Positions 42,181 through 50,564 are shown, numbered from the stretch's first letter. The stretch: 52,813 nt of DNA from Streptomyces sp. SM11 (GCF_002910905.1 NZ_NEUE01000306.1:1-52813); one strand, 5' to 3'. Numbers and translations are program-made. Notes: a model not told the origin generated them from the letters alone.

Positions 42181-42249
42181 ACCCGCAGGCTCGCCGGTAA
42201 GTCCGGCCGGCTCCTCTGTGCACGGAGGATCCAGAGCCTGCGGGTTTCT
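42181..42249 (+). terminator. Rho-independent-like terminator of the small RNA
   Basis: ACCCGCAGGCTC (42181-42192) and GAGCCTGCGGGT (42234-42245) form a perfect 12-bp stem, followed by TTCT. The loop contains a second pairing, CCTC...GGAGG. It also faces the end of pdxH. Confidence 0.7.
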
Positions 42250-42275
42250 GCGTTGTCGACGCGGGTGCCGGCCGC

Positions 42276-43064
42276 CTACGGGCAGAGCCGCTCCACCCGC
42301 CACCCGCCGGACGTCCCCTCGCCCTCACCCTCCCTGACGTACCGCAGCCGGTCGTGCAGCCGGTTCGCGTGCCCCTGCCAGAACTCGATCGTCCCGGGCA
42401 CCACCCGGAAGCCGCCCCAGTGCGGCGGGACCGGCACCTTCTCGCCTTCCGGATAGCGCGTGGCCAGCTCCTCGTACCGCGTGATCAGCTCCTCGCGGGA
42501 GCCGACGACGGTGGACTGGGCGCTGGCCCACGCACCGAGCTGGGAGCCGTGCGGGCGGGTACGGAAGTAGCCGGCGATCTCCTCGCGGGAGGTACGGGAG
42601 GCGGTGCCGGTGACGATGACCTGGCGGGCCATCGGGTGCCAGGGGAAGAGCAACGAGACGTACGGGTTGGCGGCCAGCTCACGCCCCTTGTGGGAGTCGT
42701 AGTTCGTGAAGAAGACGAAGCCGCGGTCGTCGTACTGCTTGAGCAGCACGGTGCGCGAGGACGGGCGGCCGTCCGGGGTGGCGGTGGAGACGATCATCGC
42801 GTTGGGCTCGTGCAGCACCCCGCCGGCGGCGACCTGCCGGAACCAGCGGGCGAACTGGTCCATCGGGTCGGGGCTGAGGTCACGCTCGGTGAAGTCCTCG
42901 GAGCGGTACTGCTCGCGCATGGCCGCCGGATCGGTGGTGGAATCGGTACGGGAGGACCCTGCGGAGTTACGGGAGAGCCCGGCGGAAGGAGCCTGATGGG
43001 TGGCATGACCCGGTGCGGGCACAGCGTGATCCGGAGTCGGCACGGAGTGATCTGGTGTGGGCAC
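42276..43064 (-). CDS. pdxH: Pyridoxamine 5'-phosphate oxidase
   Basis: PdxH core from MREQYRSEDF (42920) onward: NAMIVSTATPDGRPSSRTVLLKQYDDRGFVFFTNYDSHKGRELA (FMN site; cited for position), PVPPHWGGFRVVPGTIEFWQG and the terminal R-L-H-D-R-L with WRVERLCP. It oxidises PNP/PMP to PLP. The GTG at 43064, with GGCAGGA upstream, adds about 48 residues including a PTPDHSVPTPDHAVPAPGHA repeat; ATG 42920 would give the minimal protein. Divergent from citrate synthase. Confidence 0.94.
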   Translation of the reverse strand: MPTPDHSVPTPDHAVPAPGHATHQAPSAGLSRNSAGSSRTDSTTDPAAMREQYRSEDFTERDLSPDPMDQFARWFRQVAAGGVLHEPNAMIVSTATPDGRPSSRTVLLKQYDDRGFVFFTNYDSHKGRELAANPYVSLLFPWHPMARQVIVTGTASRTSREEIAGYFRTRPHGSQLGAWASAQSTVVGSREELITRYEELATRYPEGEKVPVPPHWGGFRVVPGTIEFWQGHANRLHDRLRYVREGEGEGTSGGWRVERLCP

Positions 43065-43330
43065 GGGCCCATCCTGCCGCAGTGGCCGAGTGTGCCCGGC
43101 AGGGAGGGGCCGTAACCACGTGCCGTCGAAATGGGGCCCTGTGCCGGATGTCACGCTTCCCCGTTCCATGCGAACCCGCCAATATCTTGGGGCAGGCCTC
43201 TGGCCTTCGTGCAGCGGAGGTCTCCCGGGTACACGCACGCGCCTTCGGGTACATGAACACTCCGTACGCCACGGCCGCCGACCCGGGCCTGCCGCCCGCC
43301 CGCCGCCCGCCGAACTGAGGGAGCCGCCTG

Positions 43331-44434
43331 ATGTCCGACTTCGTACCCGGTCTTGAGGGAGTCGTCGCGTTCGAAACGGAGATCGCCGAACCGGACAAGG
43401 AAGGCGGTTCGCTCCGTTACCGCGGGGTCGACATCGAGGATCTCGTCGGCCACGTCTCGTTCGGGAACGTGTGGGGCCTGCTGGTGGACGGGGCGTTCAG
43501 CCCCGGGCTGCCGCCCGCCGAACCGTTCCCGATCCCCGTGCACTCCGGTGACATCCGGGTCGACGTACAGTCCGCGCTCGCGATGCTGGCACCCGTCTGG
43601 GGCCTGAAGCCGCTGCTGGACATCGATGAGGCGACCGCCAGGGACGACCTGGCGCGGGCGGCCGTGATGGCGCTGTCGTACGTCGCCCAGTCGGCGCGCG
43701 GTCAGGGGCTGCCGATGGTGCCGCAGAGCGAGATCGACAAGGCGCAGTCGGTGGTGGAGCGGTTCATGATCCGCTGGCGCGGCGAGCCGGACCCGAAGCA
43801 CGTGAAGGCGGTCGACGCGTACTGGACGTCGGCGGCCGAGCACGGCATGAACGCCTCCACGTTCACCGCCCGGGTCATCGCCTCGACCGGGGCGGACGTC
43901 GCGGCGGCCCTGTCCGGCGCGGTGGGCGCGATGTCGGGCCCGCTGCACGGCGGCGCCCCGTCCCGGGTCCTCGGCATGATCGAGGAGATCGAGCGCACGG
44001 GCGACGCGACCGCCTACGTGAAGCAGGCGCTGGACCGGGGCGAGCGCCTGATGGGCTTCGGCCACCGCGTCTACCGCGCCGAGGACCCGCGCGCCCGCGT
44101 CCTGCGCCGCACGGCCCGCGAGCTGGCCGCCCCGCGCTTCGAGGTGGCGGAGGCGCTGGAGAAGGCCGCGCTGGAGGAGCTGCACGCGCGGCGTCCGGAC
44201 CGTGTCCTGGCGACGAACGTGGAGTTCTGGGCGGCGATCGTCCTGGACTTCGCGGAGGTTCCGGCGCACATGTTCACGTCGATGTTCACGTGCGCCCGTA
44301 CGGCGGGCTGGTCGGCGCACATCCTGGAGCAGAAGCGCACGGGCCGCCTGGTCCGCCCGTCGGCGACGTACATCGGCCCGGGTACGCGGGATCCGCGCGA
44401 GATCGGCGGGTACGAGGACATCGTCTCGGGCTGA
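43331..44434 (+). CDS. Citrate synthase (citrate synthase 2 type)
   Basis: A 367-aa citrate synthase. It has EHGMNASTFTARVIASTGAD, GPLHGGAPSRVLGMIEEI (substrate His), GFGHRVYRAEDPRARVLRR (catalytic His) and the C-terminal TARTAGW-like CARTAGWSAHILEQ. It condenses acetyl-CoA with oxaloacetate, or 2-methyl homologues. It is of the short, non-housekeeping type often found beside pdxH in Streptomyces. ATG at 43331 is preceded by GAGGGAG. Confidence 0.95.
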   Translation: MSDFVPGLEGVVAFETEIAEPDKEGGSLRYRGVDIEDLVGHVSFGNVWGLLVDGAFSPGLPPAEPFPIPVHSGDIRVDVQSALAMLAPVWGLKPLLDIDEATARDDLARAAVMALSYVAQSARGQGLPMVPQSEIDKAQSVVERFMIRWRGEPDPKHVKAVDAYWTSAAEHGMNASTFTARVIASTGADVAAALSGAVGAMSGPLHGGAPSRVLGMIEEIERTGDATAYVKQALDRGERLMGFGHRVYRAEDPRARVLRRTARELAAPRFEVAEALEKAALEELHARRPDRVLATNVEFWAAIVLDFAEVPAHMFTSMFTCARTAGWSAHILEQKRTGRLVRPSATYIGPGTRDPREIGGYEDIVSG

Positions 44435-44816
44435 CGACATCGTCTCGGACCGTGGGCGGTCACGGCGCGCGGGGTGGGCCGGGCGCGGCGGAGCCGGCGG
44501 CCTTCCACCGCCGCCTCCCGGGACGGGAACCCGTGCCGCACCTGGACTTCGAGGTGACGGACCTGGATCCGAACGGGGCACCGCAGCGGTCCGGGGCATG
44601 GCGGCGGCGGTGCTCCCGGTCGGCGCGCCCCCGGGGCCGGCGACGGAGGTCTCGCCGTCACCCCGCCCGAGCACATGCCGGGGGCAGGGCGACTTCGAAG
44701 CAGCAGCAGCAGCAGCAGCAGCAGCCCAGTACATTGCGTACGGCAGTCCAGCCGTCGACGTTCCCGTTCCGTAAGAACCTGAAGCCCGTTGTGCCCACTT
44801 CGTCTTCGTAGGGTGA
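44435..44816 (+). other. 382-bp gap with a VOC-like remnant and a CAG microsatellite
   Basis: Around 44495-44620 the plus strand encodes FHRRLPGREPVPHLDFEVTDLD, which resembles the middle of a VOC/glyoxalase-fold protein (F-H-R-L-x-G-W-E and H-L-D-F-x-V-D-D-L) with most of its length missing. No start or family C-terminus is present. It is followed by a (CAG)8 tract. I read it as a degraded gene remnant. Confidence 0.45.
44701..44724. repeat. (CAG)8 trinucleotide microsatellite
   Basis: Eight perfect CAG units occupy 44701-44724, in a non-coding or decayed context. Pure trinucleotide runs of this length are rare in Streptomyces and prone to slippage. Confidence 0.95.
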
Positions 44817-45116
44817 GTGCCATGTCCCTCACCCGTGTCCAGCGACGCCGGCCGCCCCTGCCGCAGCACCTTCCCGCCGGCCCTCACCCCGGTGTCGGGG
44901 ACGGCCGCTCCCCTCGCGTCACGGGTCGGTGACGAGGTGTCCCACTACCGCGAAGGCGGCAACCCGGGAACCGTCATCGGCATACGAAGACCCTGGTGGG
45001 CCCTGTTCGGGCGGGTCTACCGGGTCCAGTGGCGCGAGGGCGTCCTCCCCGTCCCGGTGCACACCGGGCTACGGCCCGTGCCCGACACCCGGCAGACCGA
45101 AGAGGCAGGAACATGA
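44817..45116 (+). CDS. Small KOW/SH3-like protein coupled to the DM13 gene
   Basis: The C-terminal 60 residues (VGDEVSHYREGGNPGTVIGI, then RRPWWALFGRVYRVQW and PVHTGLRP) look like a compact SH3/KOW-type beta-barrel. The first 35 residues are low-complexity and the start is uncertain: GTG 44817 gives 99 aa, and GTGs at 44892 and 44937 give less. The stop overlaps the ATG of the DM13 gene (ATGA at 45113-45116), which supports it being translated. Function unknown. Confidence 0.6.
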   Translation: MPCPSPVSSDAGRPCRSTFPPALTPVSGTAAPLASRVGDEVSHYREGGNPGTVIGIRRPWWALFGRVYRVQWREGVLPVPVHTGLRPVPDTRQTEEAGT

Positions 45117-45703
45117 CTACGCACGATCCGCAGCAGGCAGACACTCCGAAGCGACGCCGATCGCGCGGGCCGGCGATCGCCGTCACGCTGATCGCCGCCA
45201 CGCTGGCCGTGAGCACGGGGCTGTACTGGTTCCAGCCCTGGAAGCTGTGGCAGGACAAGACCGTACGCGAGGAACTGGCCGTCCCCACCGCCCCGCCGGA
45301 GACCGCGCCGCCTTCCCCCGGCGCCTCCCGGCCCCCGGCGCCGCCGGAACCGAAGACACTGGCAGCCGGTGAGCTGATCAGCCACGAGCACCGCACGACC
45401 GGCACGGTCAAGGTGGTCCGCCTGCCCGACGGCTCGCGCACTCTGCGCCTGGAGGGCCTGGACACCAGCAACGGCCCGGATCTGCAGGTCTGGATCACCG
45501 ACGCTCCGGTCAAGGAGGGCAGGAAGGGCTGGAGCGTGTTCGACGACGGCGCGTACGAGAGCCTCGGCAAGCTCAAGGGCAACAAGGGCGACCAGAACTA
45601 CGCCCTGCCGGCCGGCATCGACCTCGACAAGTTCACCAGCGTGAGCATCTGGTGTGCCCGGTTCAGCGTCTCCTTCGGGGCAGCCGAACTCGCCCCTGCC
45701 TGA
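45113..45703 (+). CDS. Membrane-anchored DM13 domain protein
   Basis: A 196-aa protein with a basic N-terminus, one transmembrane or signal-anchor helix (AIAVTLIAATLAVSTGLYWF, about 23-42), a Pro-rich linker, and a C-terminal DM13 domain (HRTTGTVKVVRLPDGSRTLRLEG to NYALPAGIDLDKFTSVSIWCARFSVSFG, cited for position) with the conserved single Cys. DM13 is thought to act in extracytoplasmic electron transfer or redox. Coupled to the KOW-like ORF. Confidence 0.9.
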   Translation: MTTHDPQQADTPKRRRSRGPAIAVTLIAATLAVSTGLYWFQPWKLWQDKTVREELAVPTAPPETAPPSPGASRPPAPPEPKTLAAGELISHEHRTTGTVKVVRLPDGSRTLRLEGLDTSNGPDLQVWITDAPVKEGRKGWSVFDDGAYESLGKLKGNKGDQNYALPAGIDLDKFTSVSIWCARFSVSFGAAELAPA

Positions 45704-45722
45704 GCCCGGCCCGGCGGGCGGC

Positions 45723-46508
45723 TCAGTCCCGGGTCTCGGCGCGGCGGAGGGCGATGGCGTTGTCGGTCACGGTCGCCGTCTCGCCACCGGGCCCGGTGGC
45801 GGTCCGCCGGGGCGCGTGGCACCGCTCGGTCCGCCAGCCGTCGCCGAGCCGCAGGGACGCGAGTACGTCGTCGGGGACGGGGAACCGCACCTCCTCGTGG
45901 CCGTCCCGCCAGGACCAGGGCGCGAGCGAGGCATGCTCGACCAGCACCAGGAGGCCGCCGGGGGCGACGGCCCGGACCGCGCGCCGGAGCACCTGCTCGC
46001 GGGGGATCTCCACAGGGGTGTGGAAGTAGCTGGCGGCCACCAGGTCGAAGATCCCATCGGGGAAGGACCGGGCCAGATCGTGCCGGCTCGGGTGGACGCG
46101 GTCGGTCAGCCCGGCCGCCTCGGCTCCGGCGGCGACCCGCTCCAGGGCGGTCGCCGAGACGTCGACGGCGGTGACGTCCCAGCCGAGTGAGGCGAGCCAG
46201 AGCGCGTCTCCGCCGTGCCCGCAGCCGAGGTCCAGCGCCCGGCCGCCGCCGCCGCCCGGCTCGGGGGCCAGAGCGGTGACGACCTCGGCGAGGACGACGT
46301 TGGGCTTGGTGCCCCACTGCGCGTCGACGTTGGCGTAGTGGTTCTCCCAGAAACCGGCGGAGTCGGTGGTGTCGGTGGAACCGGTGGTGTCGGTGGAACC
46401 GGTGGTGTCGGTGGAACCGGTGGAACCGGTGGTGTCGGTGGAACCTGTGGTGTCGGTGGAACCTGTGGTGTCGGTGGAACCTGTGGTGTCGGTGGTGTCG
46501 GTGCTCAT
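45723..46508 (-). CDS. SAM-dependent methyltransferase with repeat-bearing N-terminus
   Basis: A 261-aa protein. Residues 51-261 form a class I methyltransferase: FWENHYANVDAQWG, motif I ALDLGCGHGGDALWLASLG, AVDVSATAL and VAPGGLLVLVEHAS, close to the TehB/thiopurine-like group. Residues 2-50 are a run of STDTTG units encoded by an 18-bp VNTR. ATG at 46508. Divergent from the XRE-cupin gene, which probably regulates it. Confidence 0.9.
   Translation of the reverse strand: MSTDTTDTTGSTDTTGSTDTTGSTDTTGSTGSTDTTGSTDTTGSTDTTDSAGFWENHYANVDAQWGTKPNVVLAEVVTALAPEPGGGGGRALDLGCGHGGDALWLASLGWDVTAVDVSATALERVAAGAEAAGLTDRVHPSRHDLARSFPDGIFDLVAASYFHTPVEIPREQVLRRAVRAVAPGGLLVLVEHASLAPWSWRDGHEEVRFPVPDDVLASLRLGDGWRTERCHAPRRTATGPGGETATVTDNAIALRRAETRD
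46359..46505. repeat. 18-bp VNTR inside the methyltransferase gene
   Basis: About seven near-identical units read GGTGTCGGTGGAACCGGT or the ACCTGT variant, with one short unit where phase slips. They encode Ser-Thr-Asp-Thr-Thr-Gly repeats and keep the frame. The two spellings (CCGGT and CCTGT) cluster, indicating recent amplification. Confidence 0.9.
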
Positions 46509-46630
46509 GGCTGGCTGTCCCCTTTCGCTTCGGCGGCGGCCGCTCCGGGTGAGCACCCCGCTGGGTAGGGAGGTGCGTCGCGGCCTGCCGCCCGTGCAAG
46601 TCCCCATGCCGTTTCGGCAACCTGACAGGC

Positions 46631-47281
46631 ATGGCAGCCATGAGAGACACAGCAGGGCACACCCCCGGCCCCACACCCAGGGGCAGCAAGGACGGCGTAC
46701 TGGCCGCAGTGGGCCCCCGCTTGCGGGAGTTGCGACGCAGGCACGGAATGACACTCTCCGAGCTGGCCGAGCGGACCGGGATCAACGAGAGCGCCCTGTC
46801 CCGCCTGGAGGGCGGCACGCGCAAGCCCACGCTGGAGCTGCTGCTGCCGCTGGCGGAGGTCCACGCGGTGCCGCTGGACGAACTGGTCGGCGCACCCCGC
46901 ACGGGCGACCCGCGCATCCACATCCGCCCGGTCACCCGGGACGGCCTCACCTACGTACCGCTGAGCCGCCCCGGCGGGGTCCAGGCCGACAAGTTGCTGA
47001 TCCCGCCGAGGCCGGACACCGAGCCGACCCTGCGGACCCACGAGGGCTTCGAGTGGCTGTACGTACTGGCCGGGCGACTGCGGCTGATCCTGGGCGAACG
47101 GACGCTGGTGCTGAAACCGGGCGAGGCGGCCGAGTTCGACACGCATGTGCCGCACTGGCTCGGCCCCGACGACGACCGGACCGTGGAACTGCTGGTCCTC
47201 TTCGGCCACCAGGGCGAGCGGGCCCACCTGAGGGCCCGCCAGGAGTCGGTGCGAGCGCCGGCCGATGGGGCCACCCGCTGA
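46631..47281 (+). CDS. XRE-family regulator with cupin domain
   Basis: A 216-aa protein. Residues about 27-85 are an HTH_3 domain (LRELRRRHGMTLSELAERTG, then NESALSRLEGGTRKPTLELL). Residues about 130-200 form a cupin_2 barrel (HEGFEWLYVLAGRLRLILGE, LKPGEAAEFDTHVPHW). ATG at 46631; a second ATG three codons on is possible. Divergent from the methyltransferase, so likely its repressor or activator. Confidence 0.9.
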   Translation: MAAMRDTAGHTPGPTPRGSKDGVLAAVGPRLRELRRRHGMTLSELAERTGINESALSRLEGGTRKPTLELLLPLAEVHAVPLDELVGAPRTGDPRIHIRPVTRDGLTYVPLSRPGGVQADKLLIPPRPDTEPTLRTHEGFEWLYVLAGRLRLILGERTLVLKPGEAAEFDTHVPHWLGPDDDRTVELLVLFGHQGERAHLRARQESVRAPADGATR

Positions 47282-47718
47282 CACGGCATCACGCCGGCGG
47301 GCAAGAGCGTCCGCCAGTAGGCGCTGAACTGAATGGCGGCAGCAGGGCAGACACGATTCGCCCGATCATACAAACGCTCGCAGTTGACGGATGGGCACGG
47401 TAAACCGCTGGTCGCCGACCCGGCGCCGGCCAACACCCGCGACCACACACTGCCGCCCGCCCACGAAACCCCCGCATTCGATGACCTGCTGGCGGATGCC
47501 CCTGACGCGCACTGTCCAGAGGCGCGAGGATTTGTGTGATCAATTACGTGCGCGAGGCGAGAGGGCACAGGCGTCTGCCACCGATCTCGCGCAGCTCCCC
47601 GCGGCCCCTGCTGCGGTCGCTCAGACTGCCCGACCGACCCACTGCTGACCGGATCGGTCCGCCGACGGACCCGATGCAGCCTGTTGCCGCCCCGCCCGCG
47701 CGGCTCAGGCTTGGGGAC
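47282..47718. other. 437-bp gap, no recognised gene
   Basis: A 68-codon plus-strand ORF (47333-47539; start MAAAGQTRFARSYKRSQLTD) is open but has no family resemblance and no good ribosome site. Base composition is slightly less GC-rich than in the neighbouring genes. The right part must hold the promoter of the isochorismatase operon. I see nothing else. Confidence 0.4.
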
Positions 47719-48318
47719 ATGAGCCGAGCACTGATCGTCATCGATGTCCAGGAGTCCTTCCGCGCCCGTCCGCTGTGGGAAACCACCTCCGACCTGAAGA
47801 TCGCCGACCAGGTGAACCGACTGGTCCGGCTCTCCCGCCAGGCTGGGGACCTGGTGGTGTGGGTACTGCACTCCGAGCCCGGCACCGGCGGTGTCTTCGA
47901 CCCGGCCCTCGGCCATGTCCGGCTGATGGAGGAGCTGGAGCGAGCGGATGGGGAACTGCTGATCCACAAGACCTCACACAACGCGTTCACCACCACCAAC
48001 CTGCAACAACTCCTCACCGAGCGCGGCATCCGCGAGCTCATCGTCTGCGGAATCCGCACCGAGCAGTGCGTGGAGACCACCACTCGCGTCGCAAGCGACC
48101 TCGGCTACCAGGTCACCTTCGCCGTCGACGCGACCGCGACCAATCCCATCCCGCACCGCGACGCTCCCGCCGGCCAGAGCGTCGCCGAGCTGCTGGCCGA
48201 CCCCCGCACGTTGCCTGCCGAAGAGGTCATCAGGCGCACCGAGTACGCCCTCGCCGGACGCTTCGCCACCATCGCGACGGTCGACCAGCTGGAGGCCGCA
48301 GCAGGACTTCAGACATAA
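47719..48318 (+). CDS. Isochorismatase-family cysteine hydrolase
   Basis: A 199-aa protein with the family triad: Asp in ALIVIDVQESF, Lys in LIHKTSHNAF and Cys in CGIRTEQCVETTTRVASDLG. Such enzymes hydrolyse amides or enol ethers (nicotinamidase, isochorismatase, streptothricin hydrolase types). ATG at 47719 follows TTGGGGAC; the open frame further upstream has no ribosome site. The GlxA-like regulator begins 11 bases after its stop, so the two form an operon. Confidence 0.92.
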   Translation: MSRALIVIDVQESFRARPLWETTSDLKIADQVNRLVRLSRQAGDLVVWVLHSEPGTGGVFDPALGHVRLMEELERADGELLIHKTSHNAFTTTNLQQLLTERGIRELIVCGIRTEQCVETTTRVASDLGYQVTFAVDATATNPIPHRDAPAGQSVAELLADPRTLPAEEVIRRTEYALAGRFATIATVDQLEAAAGLQT

Positions 48319-48328
48319 TGACCGAATC

Positions 48329-49237
48329 GTGAGCCACATCGTCTTCTTCCTGGTGCCCGGAGTCCATGTGCTGGACCTGGCCGGACCCGCGCAGGTCTTC
48401 TCCACGGCCGCCGACTTCGGGCACCCCTACACGCTCGCCTACGTCGCCGAGCAGCCACAGGTCTCCACCGCCCAGGGGCTGCCGCTGGTGGCCGGGGTCG
48501 ACTGGCCCGATCTCGGGCCCGAGGATCTGATCGTGGTGCCCGGCTGGCGGACAGTCACCCCGGCCGACGCCCCTGCCATCGGCGCCGCCTCCCTGCAGGT
48601 CCTCCGGGACCACCACGCCAGGGGCGGGACGGTGGCCAGCGTCTGCGCCGGAGCCGAGGCGCTCGGCCGGGCCGGCCTGCTCGACGGCCGCCACTGCACC
48701 ACCCACCACGGCGTGCAGGACGAGCTGGCCCTGCGCCACCCCAGGGCGGTGGTCGTCCGCGACGTCCTGTTCACCGCCGACGACCGGGTGATCACCTCGG
48801 CCGGCATCGCCAGCGGCATCGATCTGGCCCTGCACCTGGTCGCGACCCGGCACGGCCCGGCCGTCGCCGCCCAGGTGGCCCGGGAAATGGTCGTCTACGC
48901 TCGCCGCAACGGCCATGAACCGCAGTCCAGCGAGATGCTCCGGCACCGGTCCCACCTCGACGACACCGTGCACCGCGCCCAGGACCTCATCGACGCCCGC
49001 TTCGATCAGCCCCTCCCGCTGCCCACCCTGGCCTCGGCCGTCGGCGTGAGCGAACGCACCCTCACCCGCCTCTTCAGCCGCGCCACCGGGCTCACCCCAC
49101 TGCGCTACCAGCAGACCCTCCGCCTCGAACGCGCCGAACACTTCATCAGCCACGGCGCGACGATGGACGCCGCCGCCCGCTCAGTCGGTTTCGAGGACCC
49201 GCGCATGCTGCGCCGCCTCCGCGCCCGCACGGCCTGA
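48329..49237 (+). CDS. GATase1-like/AraC transcriptional regulator (GlxA type)
   Basis: A 302-aa protein. It has an N-terminal DJ-1/PfpI domain (HIVFFLVPGVHVLDLAGPAQVF, SVCAGAEALGRAGLLDG) and C-terminal AraC HTHs (LPTLASAVGVSERTLTRLFSRATGLTP and MDAAARSVGFEDPRMLRRL). The last helix ends early after LRRLRARTA, shorter than usual, because the following DNA switches to an alanyl-tRNA synthetase fragment; the C-terminus may be mildly truncated. GTG at 48329. Confidence 0.9.
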   Translation: MSHIVFFLVPGVHVLDLAGPAQVFSTAADFGHPYTLAYVAEQPQVSTAQGLPLVAGVDWPDLGPEDLIVVPGWRTVTPADAPAIGAASLQVLRDHHARGGTVASVCAGAEALGRAGLLDGRHCTTHHGVQDELALRHPRAVVVRDVLFTADDRVITSAGIASGIDLALHLVATRHGPAVAAQVAREMVVYARRNGHEPQSSEMLRHRSHLDDTVHRAQDLIDARFDQPLPLPTLASAVGVSERTLTRLFSRATGLTPLRYQQTLRLERAEHFISHGATMDAAARSVGFEDPRMLRRLRARTA

Positions 49238-49250
49238 CTGCGTCAGGCAC

Positions 49251-49466
49251 CTGGAGGGCCGCCCCCACCCGCTGGGCCGGCGGCTGGTGAACGTACAGCG
49301 CTGCCCGCGCACCACGGACCTGGACGAGGTCGGGGACGCCACCCACCTGACGGCCTTCGAAATGCTCGGCACTTGGTCGCTGGGCGACTACGGGGGCCCG
49401 CTCAGTCTCGACTCGCGGCCCAGGGCGGCAACGGGCCGGAGACGGCCGCAGTTCTACGAGGGGTGA
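49251..49466 (+). pseudogene. Alanyl-tRNA synthetase-like fragment
   Basis: Seventy-one codons read GRRLVNVQRCPRTTDLDEVG, then ATHLTAFEMLGTWSLGDYGG, which matches the AlaRS motif block V-Q-x-C-x-R-T-x-D-L-x-x-V-G ... F-F-E-M-L-G-x-x-S-x-G-D-Y. There is no start codon, the rest of the synthetase is missing, and after GGPLSL the sequence diverges. It is an orphan piece of a stand-alone AlaRS-like or editing gene, left directly behind the shortened GlxA gene. Confidence 0.7.
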
Positions 49467-49468
49467 AC

Positions 49469-49997
49469 ATGCCCGGCTGGCATGCAGGGCTGACCTGGCG
49501 GGACGAACACGAACCGGTCATGTGGCGGGCCGACGAGACGGAGTTCGTCGCTGGGACACCGGTCGGACAAGCAGCCTTGGTGATCGAGGCCCCTGGGCCA
49601 TGTCTGATCACTCCACGGTCGGGGACCGGTGGCCTATTACACAGCACCGCACACGGGGTGGCTTCTTCCGAAGTGCTCTCCTTTGAGTACCTGTTCGCGG
49701 ACGCCCCCGGGCCGGCGCACGGCCCGGTGAACGCTCCCGGCGTGCGCGGCGCCGACCTCCCCGGTGCGTGCGGAGCAGATGCCGCTGCTCAGCGACATGA
49801 TCGAGGAAGGGCCGGTCGGTCCGCGCTGATGGCCGGTCGGAGGCTCGACCGCGACAGCGGGAACTTCTTCGCCTCAGCGCACGGTTGCCACCGACCGGAG
49901 GGTTCACTAGCGTCCTCGCATCGCGAAGGCCCCTTTGTTCAGCGGCCCCGCGATGGTCACCGCACTTCTGTCTCCCCCTTCTCCAAAAGGACGAGCC
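49469..49997 (+). other. 531-bp decayed or unassigned stretch
   Basis: An ORF beginning ATG 49469 (MPGWHAGLTWRDEHEPVMWR) stays open into the next gene but resembles no family after about residue 90, and its tail overlaps the CMD gene. It may be a remnant of an unknown gene. AAAAGG before 49998 belongs to the next gene. Confidence 0.35.
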
Positions 49998-50564
49998 GTG
50001 CCCCACATCGCGCTGAACAGCGATCACCCCGGAATCATCGGTTTGATGGTCCACCGGCCCGACACCGGCGGACCGCTGGGCGACCTGGCGAACGCTCTGC
50101 TCAGGGCACCGTCCTCGCTCGAACCGGGCGAACGCGAGCTGATCGCGGCGTACGTCTCGCGGCTCAACGGCACCGAGTTCTGCGCCTCCTCGCACGGGGC
50201 TTTCGCGGCCTCGCAACTGGCGGGAGGCCGGGAACTGGTCCAGGACGTGCTGGCCGACCCCGGTACCGCGCCGATCAGCGGGCGTCTCCGCGCACTGCTG
50301 GACGTGGCCGCAGAGGTCCAGAGCGCCGCGCGTCCGGTATCCGACCGAGCGATCGTGGCGGCCCGCGTCGAGGGCGCTGACGACACGGACCTGCACGACA
50401 CCGTTCTGATCGCCGCGGCGTTCTGCATGTACAACCGTTACGTCAGCGGCCTCGCGACCGAGCTGCCCAAGGATGACGAGTACTACGCGCAGGCAACTCG
50501 GCGGATCGTGGCGGACGCCTACCGGGCCGGCACCCCTACCGGCATACAGGAGACTGCCGCATGA
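49998..50564 (+). CDS. Carboxymuconolactone decarboxylase/AhpD-like peroxidase-related protein
   Basis: A 188-aa all-helical protein with the CMD region LEPGERELIAAYVSRLNGTEFCASSHGAFA. It has one Cys followed by His (C-x3-H); the usual C-x2-C is reduced to one Cys, so disulfide peroxidase chemistry may be impaired. GTG at 49998 follows AAAAGGAC. The stop overlaps the next start (ATGA at 50561-50564). Confidence 0.85.
   Translation: MPHIALNSDHPGIIGLMVHRPDTGGPLGDLANALLRAPSSLEPGERELIAAYVSRLNGTEFCASSHGAFAASQLAGGRELVQDVLADPGTAPISGRLRALLDVAAEVQSAARPVSDRAIVAARVEGADDTDLHDTVLIAAAFCMYNRYVSGLATELPKDDEYYAQATRRIVADAYRAGTPTGIQETAA

Larger units (their letters stand above)
42053..42249 (+). ncRNA. Structured small RNA / leader with tiny ORF and terminator
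   Basis: From the strong promoter, about 200 bases are predicted to be transcribed with no protein gene downstream on that strand. The RNA holds a 12-codon ORF, a TGGCCGG/CCGGCCA hairpin (42147-42163) and a 12-bp terminator stem. pdxH ends 27 bases further on the opposite strand. It looks like a stand-alone sRNA, or a leader whose gene was lost when the phytase region decayed. Confidence 0.55.

Noticed and set aside
42053..42249. Considered as the actinobacterial 6C RNA or a known riboswitch
   Set aside because: No C6 hairpin loops and no recognised riboswitch core; there is no downstream gene on that strand.
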